A stretch of 64,000 nt of DNA from Prochlorococcus marinus str. MIT 9302 (GTDB lineage Bacteria > Cyanobacteriota > Cyanobacteriia > PCC-6307 > Cyanobiaceae): positions 124,001-188,000 of the forward strand of contig NZ_JNAM01000006.1 in assembly GCF_000759975.1 (NCBI RefSeq). Direction: 5' to 3'. Position 1 is the stretch's first letter, and each line of letters opens with the position of its first letter. Both the position numbers and the translations under genes were made by a program. This document shows positions 27,620 to 37,886 of the stretch, piece after piece. The notes beneath the pieces are model-generated. The model saw nothing but the letters and a program-made list of their open reading frames with translations. It had not been told where the DNA came from and searched no databases.

Positions 27620-28732
27620 ATGGATTTGCTAAAAAGTCCTCTTTATTCAAAATATGTTGAATCCAATGCAAAATTAGTTGATTTTGCAGGTTGGGAAATG
27701 CCCATATCATTTTCAGGATTAATTAAAGAGCATGAATCAGTTAGATCTTCAGCAGGATTATTTGATATTTCTCACATGGGTGTGATATCTGTTAAGGGAA
27801 TCAATCCAAAGGATTATATTCAAAAACTTTTTCCTACTAATTTATACTCCTTTTCTGAAGGTCAGGGGCTTTATACAGTAATGCTCAATGATAAAGGAGG
27901 CATAATAGATGACTTAATAATTTATGACCTTGGTATACAAGAAAATGACATATCAGAATTATTGTTAATAGTTAATGCAAGTAGATATGAAGAAGATTTT
28001 AAGTGGATAAAAAATAATTTAAATAAATATGAAATTTCGATAACAAACTTTAAAAAAGATAAAGTACTTTTAGCACTACAGGGAAAAAACTCATTCGATA
28101 TATTTGAAGAATGGATTGAATCTTCGATCTCACATATCCCTAACTTTGGATGCGAATATAAAATTTTTGAACATATTTCGCCTAAAGAAAAAATTTTCTT
28201 TTCAAAAACAGGATATACAGGAGAAAATGGTCTAGAAATACTTTTATCTAAAAAAGCAGCAATTAATTTATGGGATTTCTCAATTTCCAAAAATGTTGCA
28301 CCTTGTGGTTTAGGAGCTAGAGATACTCTTAGACTTGAAGCAGGCATGCATCTTTATGGTCAAGACATAAATGAAGAAACTTCTCCATATGAAGCGGGGT
28401 TAGGCTGGCTAGTACATCTAGAAAATAATCACGAATTCTTTGGAAGAAGATTTCTTGAAGAGCAGTCAAGATTAGGTATTCAAAAAAAGTTAGTTGGTCT
28501 CTCTATAGAAGGTAAAGCAATAGGAAGAAAAGGTTGTGCAGTTTTTAAAGGTGAAGAAAATATTGGGACTATCACAAGCGGCAGTTGGTCTCCAACTAAA
28601 CAACAAGCTATAGCTTTTGCATACATCAATAATTCGCATGCCTTAATAAATAATGAAGTTCAAATATTAATAAGAGGCAAAAAATTCAAAGGGGTTTTAA
28701 CAAAAAGAGCGTTTTATAAAAAAAATTATTAA
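27620..28732 (+). CDS. gcvT: Aminomethyltransferase (glycine cleavage T protein)
   Basis: 370 residues. GcvT takes the methylamine from lipoyl-GcvH and makes 5,10-methylene-THF with release of ammonia. The start [15 protein letters not shown], then [23 protein letters not shown] and [10 protein letters not shown], and [17 protein letters not shown] (with the catalytic Asp in RDxLR) are the family motifs. It is separated by about 17 kb from gcvH-gcvP. Only 50 bp lie upstream, too short for a tandem glycine riboswitch. Confidence 0.96.
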   Translation: MDLLKSPLYSKYVESNAKLVDFAGWEMPISFSGLIKEHESVRSSAGLFDISHMGVISVKGINPKDYIQKLFPTNLYSFSEGQGLYTVMLNDKGGIIDDLIIYDLGIQENDISELLLIVNASRYEEDFKWIKNNLNKYEISITNFKKDKVLLALQGKNSFDIFEEWIESSISHIPNFGCEYKIFEHISPKEKIFFSKTGYTGENGLEILLSKKAAINLWDFSISKNVAPCGLGARDTLRLEAGMHLYGQDINEETSPYEAGLGWLVHLENNHEFFGRRFLEEQSRLGIQKKLVGLSIEGKAIGRKGCAVFKGEENIGTITSGSWSPTKQQAIAFAYINNSHALINNEVQILIRGKKFKGVLTKRAFYKKNY

Positions 28733-28787
28733 CTAAATTTACCCTTAAAGAATTATTATAAGTTATTGATAAATAAATCATACTTAG

Positions 28788-30584
28788 ATGAGAAACAAAA
28801 TTTGCAAAGAACTCAATAATACAGATATTGGTAAATTAGTTAATTTATGCGGATGGGTAGATAGAAGAAGAGATCATGGTGGTGTGATTTTTATTGATTT
28901 AAGAGACCATAGTGGATTCCTACAAATTACAATTAACCCCGATGATGGTGCAGAACTATTTAAACAGGCAGAAACTCTAAGAAATGAGACAGTAATAATG
29001 GTTAGCGGACTTATTAATGAAAGGCCCAAAGATTCCATAAATACAAATTTAAGTACTGGAGAGTTGGAGCTTAAGGTTAAAGATTTGCAAATTCTAAACC
29101 AAATTAAAAAAAACTTACCTTTTCCAGTGTCTATACATGATTATGAAAATACAAAAGAAGAACTCAGATTAAAATATAGATACCTTGATTTAAGAAGGGG
29201 AAAATTACTAGAAAATTTAAAAACAAGGCATAAGATTATTAAAGTTGCTAGAGAATTTCTTGATAATTTTGGATTTACAGAAGTAGAGACCCCATTACTT
29301 ACAAAGTCAACTCCAGAAGGCGCTCGCGATTTTCTTGTTCCTGCACGTCTTTCAAATGGAGAATTTTTTGCTTTACCTCAATCCCCACAACTATTTAAAC
29401 AACTTTTAATGGTTGGAGGCATGGACAAATATTATCAAATCGCAAAATGTTTCCGTGATGAAGACTTAAGGGCAGATAGACAGCCAGAGTTTACTCAATT
29501 AGATATTGAGATGAGCTTTATTAGTGAAGAAGAAATAATTTCTTTTAATGAAAGTCTCATAAAAAAAATATGGAAAGAAGTGTTAAATATTAATTTTAAT
29601 AATGCTTTTCCAAGAATGTCATGGCAGGCAGCAATGGATAATTACGGCACTGATAGACCAGATACTAGATATCAAATGTTATTAAAAGATTTAGGAGGAG
29701 TATTAGGTGATATTGGATTTAATATTTTTACCAAGGCAATTAAGTCTGGAGGTTATATAAAATCCATAACAGTCAAAGGAGGTAATTCAAGTATTAGCAA
29801 CGTAAGAATTAAACCAGGAGGTGACATCTTCCAAGTAGCTCAAGATGCAGGAGCTGGTGGTTTGGCCTTTATAAGGGTCAAAGGAGATGAGCTTGAGACT
29901 ATTGGGGCAATTAAAAATAATTTAAGTGAAGAGCATATAACTGATATTTTAAAAATCACAGAAGCAAAAGATGGAGACTTAATACTATTAGGAGCTGGAG
30001 ATAAACAAATTGTCAATCAGTCATTAGATAGGGTTAGACAATATATCGCAAAAGACTTAAATCTCATTGATAAAAGTAAATGGAATTTCTTATGGGTAAC
30101 TGACTTCCCGATGTTTGAGAGAAATGAAGAGGAAAATAGATATGAAGCTTTACATCATCCTTTTTGTGCTCCAAAAAATATAAAATCTAAAGATTATGAA
30201 AACTTGAAAAAAGAAATTGAGAGCTCTACAGCAAATGCTTATGACTTAGTTCTCAATGGATTGGAGTTAGGAGGTGGCTCTTTACGTATTCATGAAGCGA
30301 ACTTACAAAGAGAGATTCTGAAAACGGTAGGACTTACTGATAAAGAGATTGATGAAAAATTTGGATTTTTAATAGAAGCCTTAGAAATGGGTGCTCCTCC
30401 TCATGGTGGAATAGCGTTTGGATTGGATCGTATTACCATGCTGATCATTGGTGCAGATTCAATCAGAGAAACCATTGCTTTTCCAAAAAATCAACAAGCA
30501 AAATGTCTTCTCACAAATGCACCTTCAAATGTCTCTGAATCACAATTAAAAGAACTAGATATTGAAATAACAATTGATGAATAA
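28788..30584 (+). CDS. aspS: Aspartyl-tRNA synthetase
   Basis: 598 residues, the bacterial length with the GAD insertion. Class II motifs: the N-terminal OB fold ([21 protein letters not shown]), motif 1 around [22 protein letters not shown], motif 2 [19 protein letters not shown], and motif 3 [12 protein letters not shown]. It charges tRNA-Asp; whether it also mischarges tRNA-Asn (non-discriminating form used with GatCAB) cannot be judged here. It lies 55 bp after gcvT. Confidence 0.97.
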   Translation: MRNKICKELNNTDIGKLVNLCGWVDRRRDHGGVIFIDLRDHSGFLQITINPDDGAELFKQAETLRNETVIMVSGLINERPKDSINTNLSTGELELKVKDLQILNQIKKNLPFPVSIHDYENTKEELRLKYRYLDLRRGKLLENLKTRHKIIKVAREFLDNFGFTEVETPLLTKSTPEGARDFLVPARLSNGEFFALPQSPQLFKQLLMVGGMDKYYQIAKCFRDEDLRADRQPEFTQLDIEMSFISEEEIISFNESLIKKIWKEVLNINFNNAFPRMSWQAAMDNYGTDRPDTRYQMLLKDLGGVLGDIGFNIFTKAIKSGGYIKSITVKGGNSSISNVRIKPGGDIFQVAQDAGAGGLAFIRVKGDELETIGAIKNNLSEEHITDILKITEAKDGDLILLGAGDKQIVNQSLDRVRQYIAKDLNLIDKSKWNFLWVTDFPMFERNEEENRYEALHHPFCAPKNIKSKDYENLKKEIESSTANAYDLVLNGLELGGGSLRIHEANLQREILKTVGLTDKEIDEKFGFLIEALEMGAPPHGGIAFGLDRITMLIIGADSIRETIAFPKNQQAKCLLTNAPSNVSESQLKELDIEITIDE

Positions 30585-30629
30585 GAATATATATGGATGT
30601 TCTAAAAGTTTTTTGTTTAAATAAAATAT

Positions 30630-30636
30630 AAGGAGG
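30630..30636 (+). promoter_or_regulatory. Displaced Shine-Dalgarno-like AAGGAGG in the pyrG leader
   Basis: A perfect anti-16S match lies 23 bp before the pyrG ATG, too far for normal use. It is 2 bp before a possible three-codon ORF, GTG at 30639 to TAA at 30650. It may be a leader-peptide site or chance. Confidence 0.3.
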
Positions 30637-30659
30637 CTGTGCTTAATTAAAAATATTTA

Positions 30660-32270
30660 ATGTCAAAATTTGTATTTGTCACCGGAGGAGTAGTTTCTAG
30701 CATTGGTAAAGGAATTGTAGCTGCAAGCTTAGGAAGATTATTAAAGTCAAGAGGATATAGTGTTTCAATATTAAAACTAGATCCATATCTAAATGTTGAT
30801 CCAGGAACAATGAGCCCTTTCCAACATGGAGAAGTATTTGTAACCGAAGATGGGGCTGAAACCGATCTAGATTTAGGTCACTATGAAAGATTTACTGATA
30901 CTGCAATGACTAGGTTAAATAGTGTAACGACAGGATCAATCTATCAAGCAGTTATCAATAAAGAAAGAAGAGGTAGTTATGACGGTGGAACTGTGCAAGT
31001 AATACCTCACATAACAGGAGAAATAAGAGAAAGAATTCATAGAGTAGCCGCCAACAGTAATGCAGATATTATTATTACTGAAATTGGTGGAACAGTTGGT
31101 GATATTGAATCTCTACCTTTTTTAGAGGCAATAAGAGAATTCAAAAATGATGTCAATAGGAACGATGTTGCATACATACACGTAACATTACTTCCTTACA
31201 TCAAAACCTCTGGCGAAATAAAAACTAAACCAACACAACATTCAGTGAAAGAATTAAGATCAATTGGAATTCAGCCAGATTTACTTGTATGCCGAAGTGA
31301 TAAATCTATCAATGAAGCTCTTAAAAAGAAGCTTAGTGGTTTTTGTGGTGTCAGCATCAACTCTGTAATTGAAGCTTTAGACGCAGACAGTATTTATTAT
31401 GTTCCTCTTTCATTAAAAAAAGAAGGTTTATGCAAAGAAACCCTGAAGTATTTAGACCTTGAAGATAAAAAATGTGATTTGAAAAATTGGGAGCAACTAA
31501 TACACAACCTAAGAAATCCTGGAGCTCCAATTAAAGTTGCTTTAGTAGGTAAATACATTGAACTTGGAGATGCATATTTATCCGTTGTTGAAGCTTTAAG
31601 ACATGCATGCATTGAACAAAAGGCTTTATTAAATTTACATTGGGTAAGTGCTGAAATGATAGAAAAAAATTCAGCAGAAACTTACTTAAATGAAGTTGAT
31701 GCAATTGTCGTACCCGGGGGATTTGGTAATAGAGGAGTTAATGGAAAAATTTCGGCTATAAAATTCGCAAGAGAAAATAAAATTCCCTTTTTAGGTTTAT
31801 GCCTTGGTATGCAATGTGCAGTTATAGAATGGGCTAGGAATGTAGCTAATCTTCCAGATGCATCTAGTTCAGAACTAGACCCAAACACTCCCAATCCAGT
31901 GATACATTTATTACCAGAACAGGAAGATGTAATTGATTTAGGTGGGACAATGAGACTTGGAGTTTATCCATGTAGATTGACAAAAAATACAACTGGAAAA
32001 AAATTATATGATGAGGATGTGATTTATGAGAGACATCGACATAGATACGAATTTAATAATTACTACAAACAAAGTTTTTTAGATTCTGGATACAAGATTA
32101 GTGGTACATCACCAGATGGCAGATTAGTTGAGTTAATTGAGTTAGAAAATCATCCATACTTCTTAGCATGTCAATATCATCCTGAGTTTTTATCACGACC
32201 TAGCAAACCTCATCCTTTATTTAAAGGTTTAATAAAAGCCTCTCAAGATAAGTTAACTCAATCAAATTAA
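30660..32270 (+). CDS. pyrG: CTP synthase
   Basis: 536 residues. PyrG aminates UTP to CTP with glutamine and ATP. The N-terminal synthase domain starts [17 protein letters not shown] (P-loop) and holds [32 protein letters not shown]-type motifs; the class-I glutaminase domain (from about 290) has the oxyanion glycines in [10 protein letters not shown], the nucleophile Cys in [12 protein letters not shown], and the catalytic His-Glu in CQYHPEF. It is about 75 bp from aspS and 18 bp ahead of queE. Confidence 0.97.
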   Translation: MSKFVFVTGGVVSSIGKGIVAASLGRLLKSRGYSVSILKLDPYLNVDPGTMSPFQHGEVFVTEDGAETDLDLGHYERFTDTAMTRLNSVTTGSIYQAVINKERRGSYDGGTVQVIPHITGEIRERIHRVAANSNADIIITEIGGTVGDIESLPFLEAIREFKNDVNRNDVAYIHVTLLPYIKTSGEIKTKPTQHSVKELRSIGIQPDLLVCRSDKSINEALKKKLSGFCGVSINSVIEALDADSIYYVPLSLKKEGLCKETLKYLDLEDKKCDLKNWEQLIHNLRNPGAPIKVALVGKYIELGDAYLSVVEALRHACIEQKALLNLHWVSAEMIEKNSAETYLNEVDAIVVPGGFGNRGVNGKISAIKFARENKIPFLGLCLGMQCAVIEWARNVANLPDASSSELDPNTPNPVIHLLPEQEDVIDLGGTMRLGVYPCRLTKNTTGKKLYDEDVIYERHRHRYEFNNYYKQSFLDSGYKISGTSPDGRLVELIELENHPYFLACQYHPEFLSRPSKPHPLFKGLIKASQDKLTQSN

Positions 32271-32288
32271 TATTCTTTATTTTTTTGA

Positions 32289-32966
32289 ATGAAAATGACA
32301 AATTTTTTACCCTTAGTCGAACAATTTCATTCATTACAAGGTGAAGGTTATCACGCTGGAAAAAGTGCTTTTTTTGTAAGATTAGCCGGATGTAAAGTTG
32401 GATGTTCGTGGTGCGATACCAAGAATTCATGGGACGAGAAAAAACACCCTTCCATATCAATTGAAAAAATAATAGATCGCATAAAAATTGCCAGAGAAAA
32501 AGGAGCATCTTTTTGCGTTATTACAGGTGGAGAACCTTTACAACATAACTTGGATAATTTTTGCAAAGCCATAAAAAAAATGACAATGGGAGAAGAACAA
32601 AAGTCAATGAAGATTCATATTGAGACAAGTGGAGTTAATTCGATATCAGGGAGCTATGACTGGATTACTTTATCTCCTAAAAGACACTCACCTCCAAAAA
32701 ATTATTTTTTAAAAAACTGTAATGAAATCAAAATAATCATAAATGATATAGAAGATATTGAATTTGCTATTCAAATAAAAAAAGAAACTTTAAAACAATA
32801 TCAACTCTCTAAAAGCGAAGATGGCTTAAAACAAGAAGATAAATTTTTTTATTTACAGCCAGCATGGAATAATACGAATGGTTTTTCTCTTGCTATTGAT
32901 TTCGTAAAAAATAACCCCGATTGGAAATTGAGCCTTCAAACTCACAAATACTTAAAAATTAATTGA
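32289..32966 (+). CDS. queE: 7-carboxy-7-deazaguanine synthase (radical SAM)
   Basis: 225 residues. QueE contracts the ring of 6-carboxy-tetrahydropterin to 7-carboxy-7-deazaguanine in queuosine synthesis. EQFHSLQGEG at residues 11-20 is the family opener; the cluster motif RLAGCKVGCSWCDTK (Cys 35, 39, 42) binds the 4Fe-4S; CVITGGEPLQH is the SAM-binding GGE motif and HIETSG follows. The next gene, 6 bp on, is the following enzyme queC. QueD is not in the window. Confidence 0.93.
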   Translation: MKMTNFLPLVEQFHSLQGEGYHAGKSAFFVRLAGCKVGCSWCDTKNSWDEKKHPSISIEKIIDRIKIAREKGASFCVITGGEPLQHNLDNFCKAIKKMTMGEEQKSMKIHIETSGVNSISGSYDWITLSPKRHSPPKNYFLKNCNEIKIIINDIEDIEFAIQIKKETLKQYQLSKSEDGLKQEDKFFYLQPAWNNTNGFSLAIDFVKNNPDWKLSLQTHKYLKIN

Positions 32967-32972
32967 AATCAT

Positions 32973-33644
32973 ATGACTCTTAAAAATAAATCGATAGTAG
33001 TTTTATTATCTGGAGGTTTAGATTCTTCTACAGTTACTGGTATCGCAAAAAAATCCGAAGCTAAAATTTTTGGCCTTTCATTTGATTACGGTCAACGTCA
33101 TAAAAAAGAATTAAATTCTGCATCAATAATTGCAAAACACTTTGATATCGAAGAATTTAAAATCATTAAGCTTGACTTATCTTTATGGGGAGGCTCATCA
33201 TTAACTGATAGTCAAAAAAATATTCCGATAGAAGGAGTACAAACTAATAAAATTCCTAATACTTATGTTCCTGGGAGAAATACTATATTTATTTCCGTTG
33301 CACTAAGTTATGCCGAAGCAATAGATGCTGATTGTATAGGATTAGGAGTTAATGCACTAGATTATTCTGGTTATCCAGATTGCAGACCTGACTACATTAA
33401 AAAATTTCAAGAATTAGCAGATTTAGCCAATAAAAGAGGGAGAGAAAATAATCCAATAAAACTTTGGACACCACTATTAGATTTAAATAAAGAAGAAATT
33501 ATTAAATTAGCTTTTGCTAATCATGTCCCTTTAGATAAAACATGGAGTTGTTATTCGGGTAATTCAAAACCATGCGGTAAGTGTGATAGCTGCAGAATTA
33601 GAAATGCCGCTTATAAAAAATGGCTTAATAACAATAATAAATAA
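32973..33644 (+). CDS. queC: 7-cyano-7-deazaguanine synthase
   Basis: 223 residues. QueC converts 7-carboxy-7-deazaguanine to preQ0 with ATP and ammonia. The PP-loop VVLLSGGLDSSTV is at residues 9-21; FGLSFDYGQRHKKEL, VPGRNTIFISVALSYAE and GVNALDYSGYPDCRP are conserved; near the C-terminus CYSGNSKPCGKCDSCRIR supplies four Cys for zinc. It directly follows queE and overlaps the pabB start by 1 bp. Confidence 0.96.
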   Translation: MTLKNKSIVVLLSGGLDSSTVTGIAKKSEAKIFGLSFDYGQRHKKELNSASIIAKHFDIEEFKIIKLDLSLWGGSSLTDSQKNIPIEGVQTNKIPNTYVPGRNTIFISVALSYAEAIDADCIGLGVNALDYSGYPDCRPDYIKKFQELADLANKRGRENNPIKLWTPLLDLNKEEIIKLAFANHVPLDKTWSCYSGNSKPCGKCDSCRIRNAAYKKWLNNNNK

Positions 33645-34960
33645 TGAAAATAAAAAAAATAATTCTAGAAAAATGGATAGATCCAGCACTGATTACACAT
33701 CATCTAACAAAAAAATTCGGAGATAAAGGATTAGCTTGGCTAGACAGTGATGGCAAAGAAAATGGGGAATGGTCAATAATAGGAATTAAACCTAAAAAAA
33801 TAATCCAATCAAGAGATATCAATAACGTAGACAAAACTAATAATCCATTTAACAATTTAAAAAATATTAAAAAAGGATTTTGGATCGGATGGTTAAGTTA
33901 TGAAGCTGGAGTTTACATAGAACCCAAAAACCCATGGCGACCATCTGATATAGCAACTTTATGGATTGCATCATATGATCCAATCATTAAATGTAATTTA
34001 ATAAAAAAAGAAATAATTATCGAAGGCACAAACTCATCTGAACTGATGAATTATAAAAACATAATCAACAATATAAAAAATATTGAAGAAGAAAATATTA
34101 TTAAAACAAATTTGAATTTTGATTTTTCAAAAATAAATTTGGACGAAATGGCTGAAAAATTTCAGAAAAATATTCTAAAATTGAAAAAATTAATTTCCTT
34201 AGGGGATATATTTCAAGCAAACCTAACAACTAAATGCGAAATTGAATTTTCCAAAAACTATAATCCTCTAGATATTTATTTGAAAATAAGAAGTAAATTA
34301 AGAGCTCCCTTTGGAGGAATTATAATAAATAACGATAATTATAAAGAGTCTGTATTATCTACCTCGCCAGAAAGATTTATAAAAATAGATAATAAAAATT
34401 TTGTAGAATCAAGACCTATCAAAGGAACTAGATCCAGAGATAAGGATTTAAATCAAGACGCACTTAATGCTATCGATTTAATAACGAACGAAAAAGATAG
34501 AGCCGAAAATATTATGATTGTTGACTTAATAAGAAATGATTTAAGTAAAGTTTGCGAAACAGGAAGTATTATGGTGCCAGAAATATTAAAACTTGAAAGT
34601 TTCTTAAAAGTTCATCATCTAACTTCAGTAATCAGAGGCAAATTAAAAAAAGACAAGAACTGGATTGATTTACTAAAAGCTTGTTGGCCTGGGGGCTCTA
34701 TAACTGGGGCACCTAAATTAAGATCATGCCAGAGACTTTTTGAATTAGAAGAATGTGAACGCGGACCATACTGTGGCTCATTTTTGAAGCTTGACTGGAA
34801 TGGAGAGTTTGACAGCAATATACTAATAAGATCATTTTTAATTAAAGACAAAAAAATCAATATATATGCTGGTTGCGGAATAGTTATTGACTCAAACCCT
34901 GAAGAGGAAACTAATGAACTAAAGTGGAAACTTTTACCGTTAATTGATTCACTAAAATGA
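33644..34960 (+). CDS. pabB: Aminodeoxychorismate synthase component I (chorismate-binding)
   Basis: 438 residues. The chorismate-binding enzyme family includes TrpE and PabB. LKKLISLGDIFQANLTTKCEIEF, STSPERFIKI, SRPIKGTRSRD (P-I-K-G-T, the lysine form seen in PabB) and PGGSITGAPKLRSCQ, then YAGCGIVIDSNPEEE near the end, are visible. PabB makes 4-amino-4-deoxychorismate for folate, with a PabA glutaminase. The 4-bp overlap with a pabC-like gene supports PabB over TrpE. A separate pabA/trpG is not in the window. Confidence 0.9.
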   Translation: MKIKKIILEKWIDPALITHHLTKKFGDKGLAWLDSDGKENGEWSIIGIKPKKIIQSRDINNVDKTNNPFNNLKNIKKGFWIGWLSYEAGVYIEPKNPWRPSDIATLWIASYDPIIKCNLIKKEIIIEGTNSSELMNYKNIINNIKNIEEENIIKTNLNFDFSKINLDEMAEKFQKNILKLKKLISLGDIFQANLTTKCEIEFSKNYNPLDIYLKIRSKLRAPFGGIIINNDNYKESVLSTSPERFIKIDNKNFVESRPIKGTRSRDKDLNQDALNAIDLITNEKDRAENIMIVDLIRNDLSKVCETGSIMVPEILKLESFLKVHHLTSVIRGKLKKDKNWIDLLKACWPGGSITGAPKLRSCQRLFELEECERGPYCGSFLKLDWNGEFDSNILIRSFLIKDKKINIYAGCGIVIDSNPEEETNELKWKLLPLIDSLK

Positions 34961-35784
34961 TTGCAACATTAGGCTGGTACAAGGATCAATGGTTGGATAT
35001 TGATAGAATATTTATTGCTGCTAATAATAGAGGATTAAAATTTGCTGATGGTATATTTGAAACCATTTTGATAAAAGAAAACAAACCTATTCTTTTTGAT
35101 GAACATCTGCAAAGGTTAGAAAAAAGTAGCAAGATTTTAAATATTAATCTCAAAATAAATAAATTAACTTTGAGACAACTTATTCACGATGGAATTAGAA
35201 AATTATCGCTTAAAAATGATCAATTTGCTTCAGTAAGAATAAACTATAGTCGTGGAACTAATGAAGGTCGAACACTAAAAATTGGTAGCACTTTAGAGAC
35301 AAAAGATTTGGAAAATTTATGGCTTGAGTTCTATAGAATCAAACCAAATTTTAATCCGATAAGCGTTTGCATTAGTCAAACGGAAAAAATGAATGAATTC
35401 AGTCTTATAAGTAAATGCAAAACATTTTCATACAATCAGGCAATACAAGTTTTGACAGAAGCCAATGAAAAATCATTTGATGATTCTATCCTTTTGAATA
35501 CGTCAGGTGAACTTTGTTGTGGAAGTACATTTAATCTTCTAATTAAAAGAAATAATCAATGGATAACTCCTAGAAAAGAGAGCGGCTGTTTAGAGGGGAT
35601 TATGGTTTCTAAAGCTTTAAACTTGAAAATTGTAAAAGAAGAATTAATTCCTCCAGAATTTCAAAATGATGACATAATAGTTGCAATTAATAGCTTATCT
35701 TGCAGACAAATTAATCAAGTTAATGATTTGAAGCTTAAACCTAAATTCGATCCAATTTACTTTTGGGATTTATTATATAGTTGA
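34957..35784 (+). CDS. pabC: Aminotransferase class IV, probable 4-amino-4-deoxychorismate lyase
   Basis: 275 residues. Fold-type-IV PLP enzyme: RGLKFADGIFETILI at about 28-42 and the PLP-Lys region SLISKCKTFSYNQAIQVLTEA, then SFDDSILLNTSGELCCGSTFNLLIKR, as in PabC. The lyase releases pyruvate to leave p-aminobenzoate, the product needed for folate. The start overlaps pabB by 4 bp, indicating coupled expression. The class also contains branched-chain and D-amino acid aminotransferases; context favours PabC. It overlaps cobA tail to tail by 28 bp. Confidence 0.85.
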   Translation: MIATLGWYKDQWLDIDRIFIAANNRGLKFADGIFETILIKENKPILFDEHLQRLEKSSKILNINLKINKLTLRQLIHDGIRKLSLKNDQFASVRINYSRGTNEGRTLKIGSTLETKDLENLWLEFYRIKPNFNPISVCISQTEKMNEFSLISKCKTFSYNQAIQVLTEANEKSFDDSILLNTSGELCCGSTFNLLIKRNNQWITPRKESGCLEGIMVSKALNLKIVKEELIPPEFQNDDIIVAINSLSCRQINQVNDLKLKPKFDPIYFWDLLYS

Positions 35785-36572
35785 ACTTTATTAATATCTG
35801 GTAAATAGACATCAGATACTTTAGTTATATTGTTATTAACCTTAAACTCAACAATTTTTCCAATAATGATAATTGATGGAGCTAAAAATTCTTTGTCTTT
35901 GATTTTATCTGGAAGATTATCTAATTTATCTATCAAACATTTTTGATTTTTTAAAGTAGCTTCTTGAATAACAGCGCATTTAGTATTCTTATCTAAACCA
36001 CCTAGAATTAATTCTTCCACAATAAATTCAATATTTTTTATACCCATAAAAATTACTAAGCTATCTGATGATTTAGCTAAATCTCTCCAATTCACTGTCT
36101 TTTTTTCCTTATCTACACGCTCATGTCCAGTGACAAAAGTTACAGAACTTGCAGCATCTCTATGAGTAAGTGGAATACCAAAATATGTAGGAGCGGCTAT
36201 ACCAGAAGTTATACCAGGAACTATTTCAACTGAAACTCCATTTTTTTCTAGGAAGGATACTTCTTCACCACCCCTAGAAAAAACAAACGGATCTCCCCCT
36301 TTAAGCCTAACAACATTTTTACCTTCTTTTGCTAATTTCAAAATAAGATCATTAGTTTCAATCTGAGGAACAGAACACTTCCCAGCTCTTTTACCGACAT
36401 GAAAAATTTCCGTATTTTTTCTTGTTTCTTTTGTTATTTCATCTGGGATTAAAGCGTCATGGACTAATGCATCACAATTTTTTATTAAACGCAAAGCTTT
36501 TAGAGTTAAAAGCTCAGGGTCACCAGGACCTGCTCCAACTAAATAAACAATACCGGGCACATTAATCTCCAT
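35757..36572 (-). CDS. cobA: Uroporphyrinogen-III C-methyltransferase
   Basis: 271 residues from the ATG at 36570-36572 (an in-frame TTG two codons earlier is possible). SUMT adds two methyl groups from SAM to give precorrin-2, the entry to cobalamin and siroheme. YLVGAGPGDPELLTLKALR is the SAM-methylase opener, VRLKGGDPFVFSRGGEE the substrate loop, and EIVPGITSGIAAPTYFGIPLTHR the third block. The length shows SUMT only, without the CysG oxidase/chelatase part. It is divergent from the MFS gene. Confidence 0.95.
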   Translation of the reverse strand: MEINVPGIVYLVGAGPGDPELLTLKALRLIKNCDALVHDALIPDEITKETRKNTEIFHVGKRAGKCSVPQIETNDLILKLAKEGKNVVRLKGGDPFVFSRGGEEVSFLEKNGVSVEIVPGITSGIAAPTYFGIPLTHRDAASSVTFVTGHERVDKEKKTVNWRDLAKSSDSLVIFMGIKNIEFIVEELILGGLDKNTKCAVIQEATLKNQKCLIDKLDNLPDKIKDKEFLAPSIIIIGKIVEFKVNNNITKVSDVYLPDINKVQLYNKSQK

Positions 36573-36602
36573 TAACAAGTATGGTAGTAGAAGTTAATAG
36601 GA

Positions 36603-37886
36603 ATGAATGTAAATATTGTGAAAAAAAGTTTATTGAAACCAAACAAGAAATTTACTCTCCTTAGTGCTTTTATCACTCTTCTAAATGATCGATTAAGTGA
36701 AAGTATCCTTTTACCTATTTTACCCTCTTTTGTTTTGCTTTTTGACTCTAAAGCTAGTACATATGGCTTATTATCATGTACTTACCAATTAGCTCAATTT
36801 ACAGCTTCTCCTTTTATAGGAGTTATGAGTGATAGATATGGTAGAAGACCTGTAACTCTTTTTTGTATTACTGGCTCAATAATAGGAATTTCAATATTAT
36901 CATTTACTGTTCTTTTTAATTGGTCAAATTCTATAGCTTCTATCCCTTTATTTTTATTATTCCTAGCAAGACTAATTGACGGTTTAAGTGGTGGCACAGC
37001 AGCCACAGCAACAACAATTCTTGCAGACATTTCAAGCCCTGAAAAAAGAGCAAAAACATTTGGACTGATTGGTGTGGCTTTTGGTTTAAGTTTTTTCTTA
37101 GGAAATATTTTCGTTGTAATTTTTGCAAAAAATACAAACAATAATTTTATTATTCCAGTTTTGATAGCTTCAATTATTCCAATAATAAACTTTCTTTTAG
37201 TATTTTTCTACTTACCAGAAACAAAACCCAATAGTGCTTCAAATAAATTAAAAACAATTTTCAAAAATCCCTTAAAACAACTATTTACAGTATTCAAAGA
37301 AGAAAAAATTAGAAAATTATCATTAGCATTTTTTATTTACTTTATTGCTTTTACTGGATTAACGAATATCCTAATATTTTTCCTTCAAGAATCTTTAAAC
37401 TGGACAACCAAAGCATCAAGTGGAACTCTTGTGGTAGTTGGAGTTATTGCAATTATTGTCCAAGGAGTACTTATTGGGCCTCTTGTAAAGCAATTTGGCG
37501 AAATGAGATTAACACTAATAGGATCAGGCTTCATTCTTGTTGCATGTTCACTTTTAATAACTGCTCCAAAAGAAAATGCAACAATTAATATTTATTCAGC
37601 TGTTTCATTTTTAGCCGTTGGGGCAGGTTTAATTACGCCTTCCTTGCGGGCAATTATATCAAAGAAATTAGACTTTGATAGACAAGGATCAATCCTAAGT
37701 AACCTACAGGGTCTACAGAGTCTTGGAGGGGTTTTAGGAATAGCAATGGCTGGGAGAGTTTATGATAGCTTCGGCCCTAAATCACCTTTTATAGCTGGTT
37801 CCATAATCTTAATTTTCATGATATACCTTATTGCAGAGGGGGAAAATAATAATTCTTTTAATAATCAAAAATCAAAAGCATTTTAA
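36603..37886 (+). CDS. Major facilitator superfamily transporter
   Basis: 427 residues with about 12 hydrophobic segments. The loop 2-3 motif IGVMSDRYGRRPVTLF (G-x-x-x-D-R-x-G-R-R) marks the MFS; LARLIDGLSGGTAATATTILADIS is the motif C-like stretch common in drug:H+ antiporters of the TetA type. The substrate cannot be read; export of a toxic or metabolic compound is plausible. It is divergent from cobA with a gap of 30 bp, and shares a 1-bp stop-start overlap with ppk. Confidence 0.85.
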   Translation: MNVNIVKKSLLKPNKKFTLLSAFITLLNDRLSESILLPILPSFVLLFDSKASTYGLLSCTYQLAQFTASPFIGVMSDRYGRRPVTLFCITGSIIGISILSFTVLFNWSNSIASIPLFLLFLARLIDGLSGGTAATATTILADISSPEKRAKTFGLIGVAFGLSFFLGNIFVVIFAKNTNNNFIIPVLIASIIPIINFLLVFFYLPETKPNSASNKLKTIFKNPLKQLFTVFKEEKIRKLSLAFFIYFIAFTGLTNILIFFLQESLNWTTKASSGTLVVVGVIAIIVQGVLIGPLVKQFGEMRLTLIGSGFILVACSLLITAPKENATINIYSAVSFLAVGAGLITPSLRAIISKKLDFDRQGSILSNLQGLQSLGGVLGIAMAGRVYDSFGPKSPFIAGSIILIFMIYLIAEGENNNSFNNQKSKAF

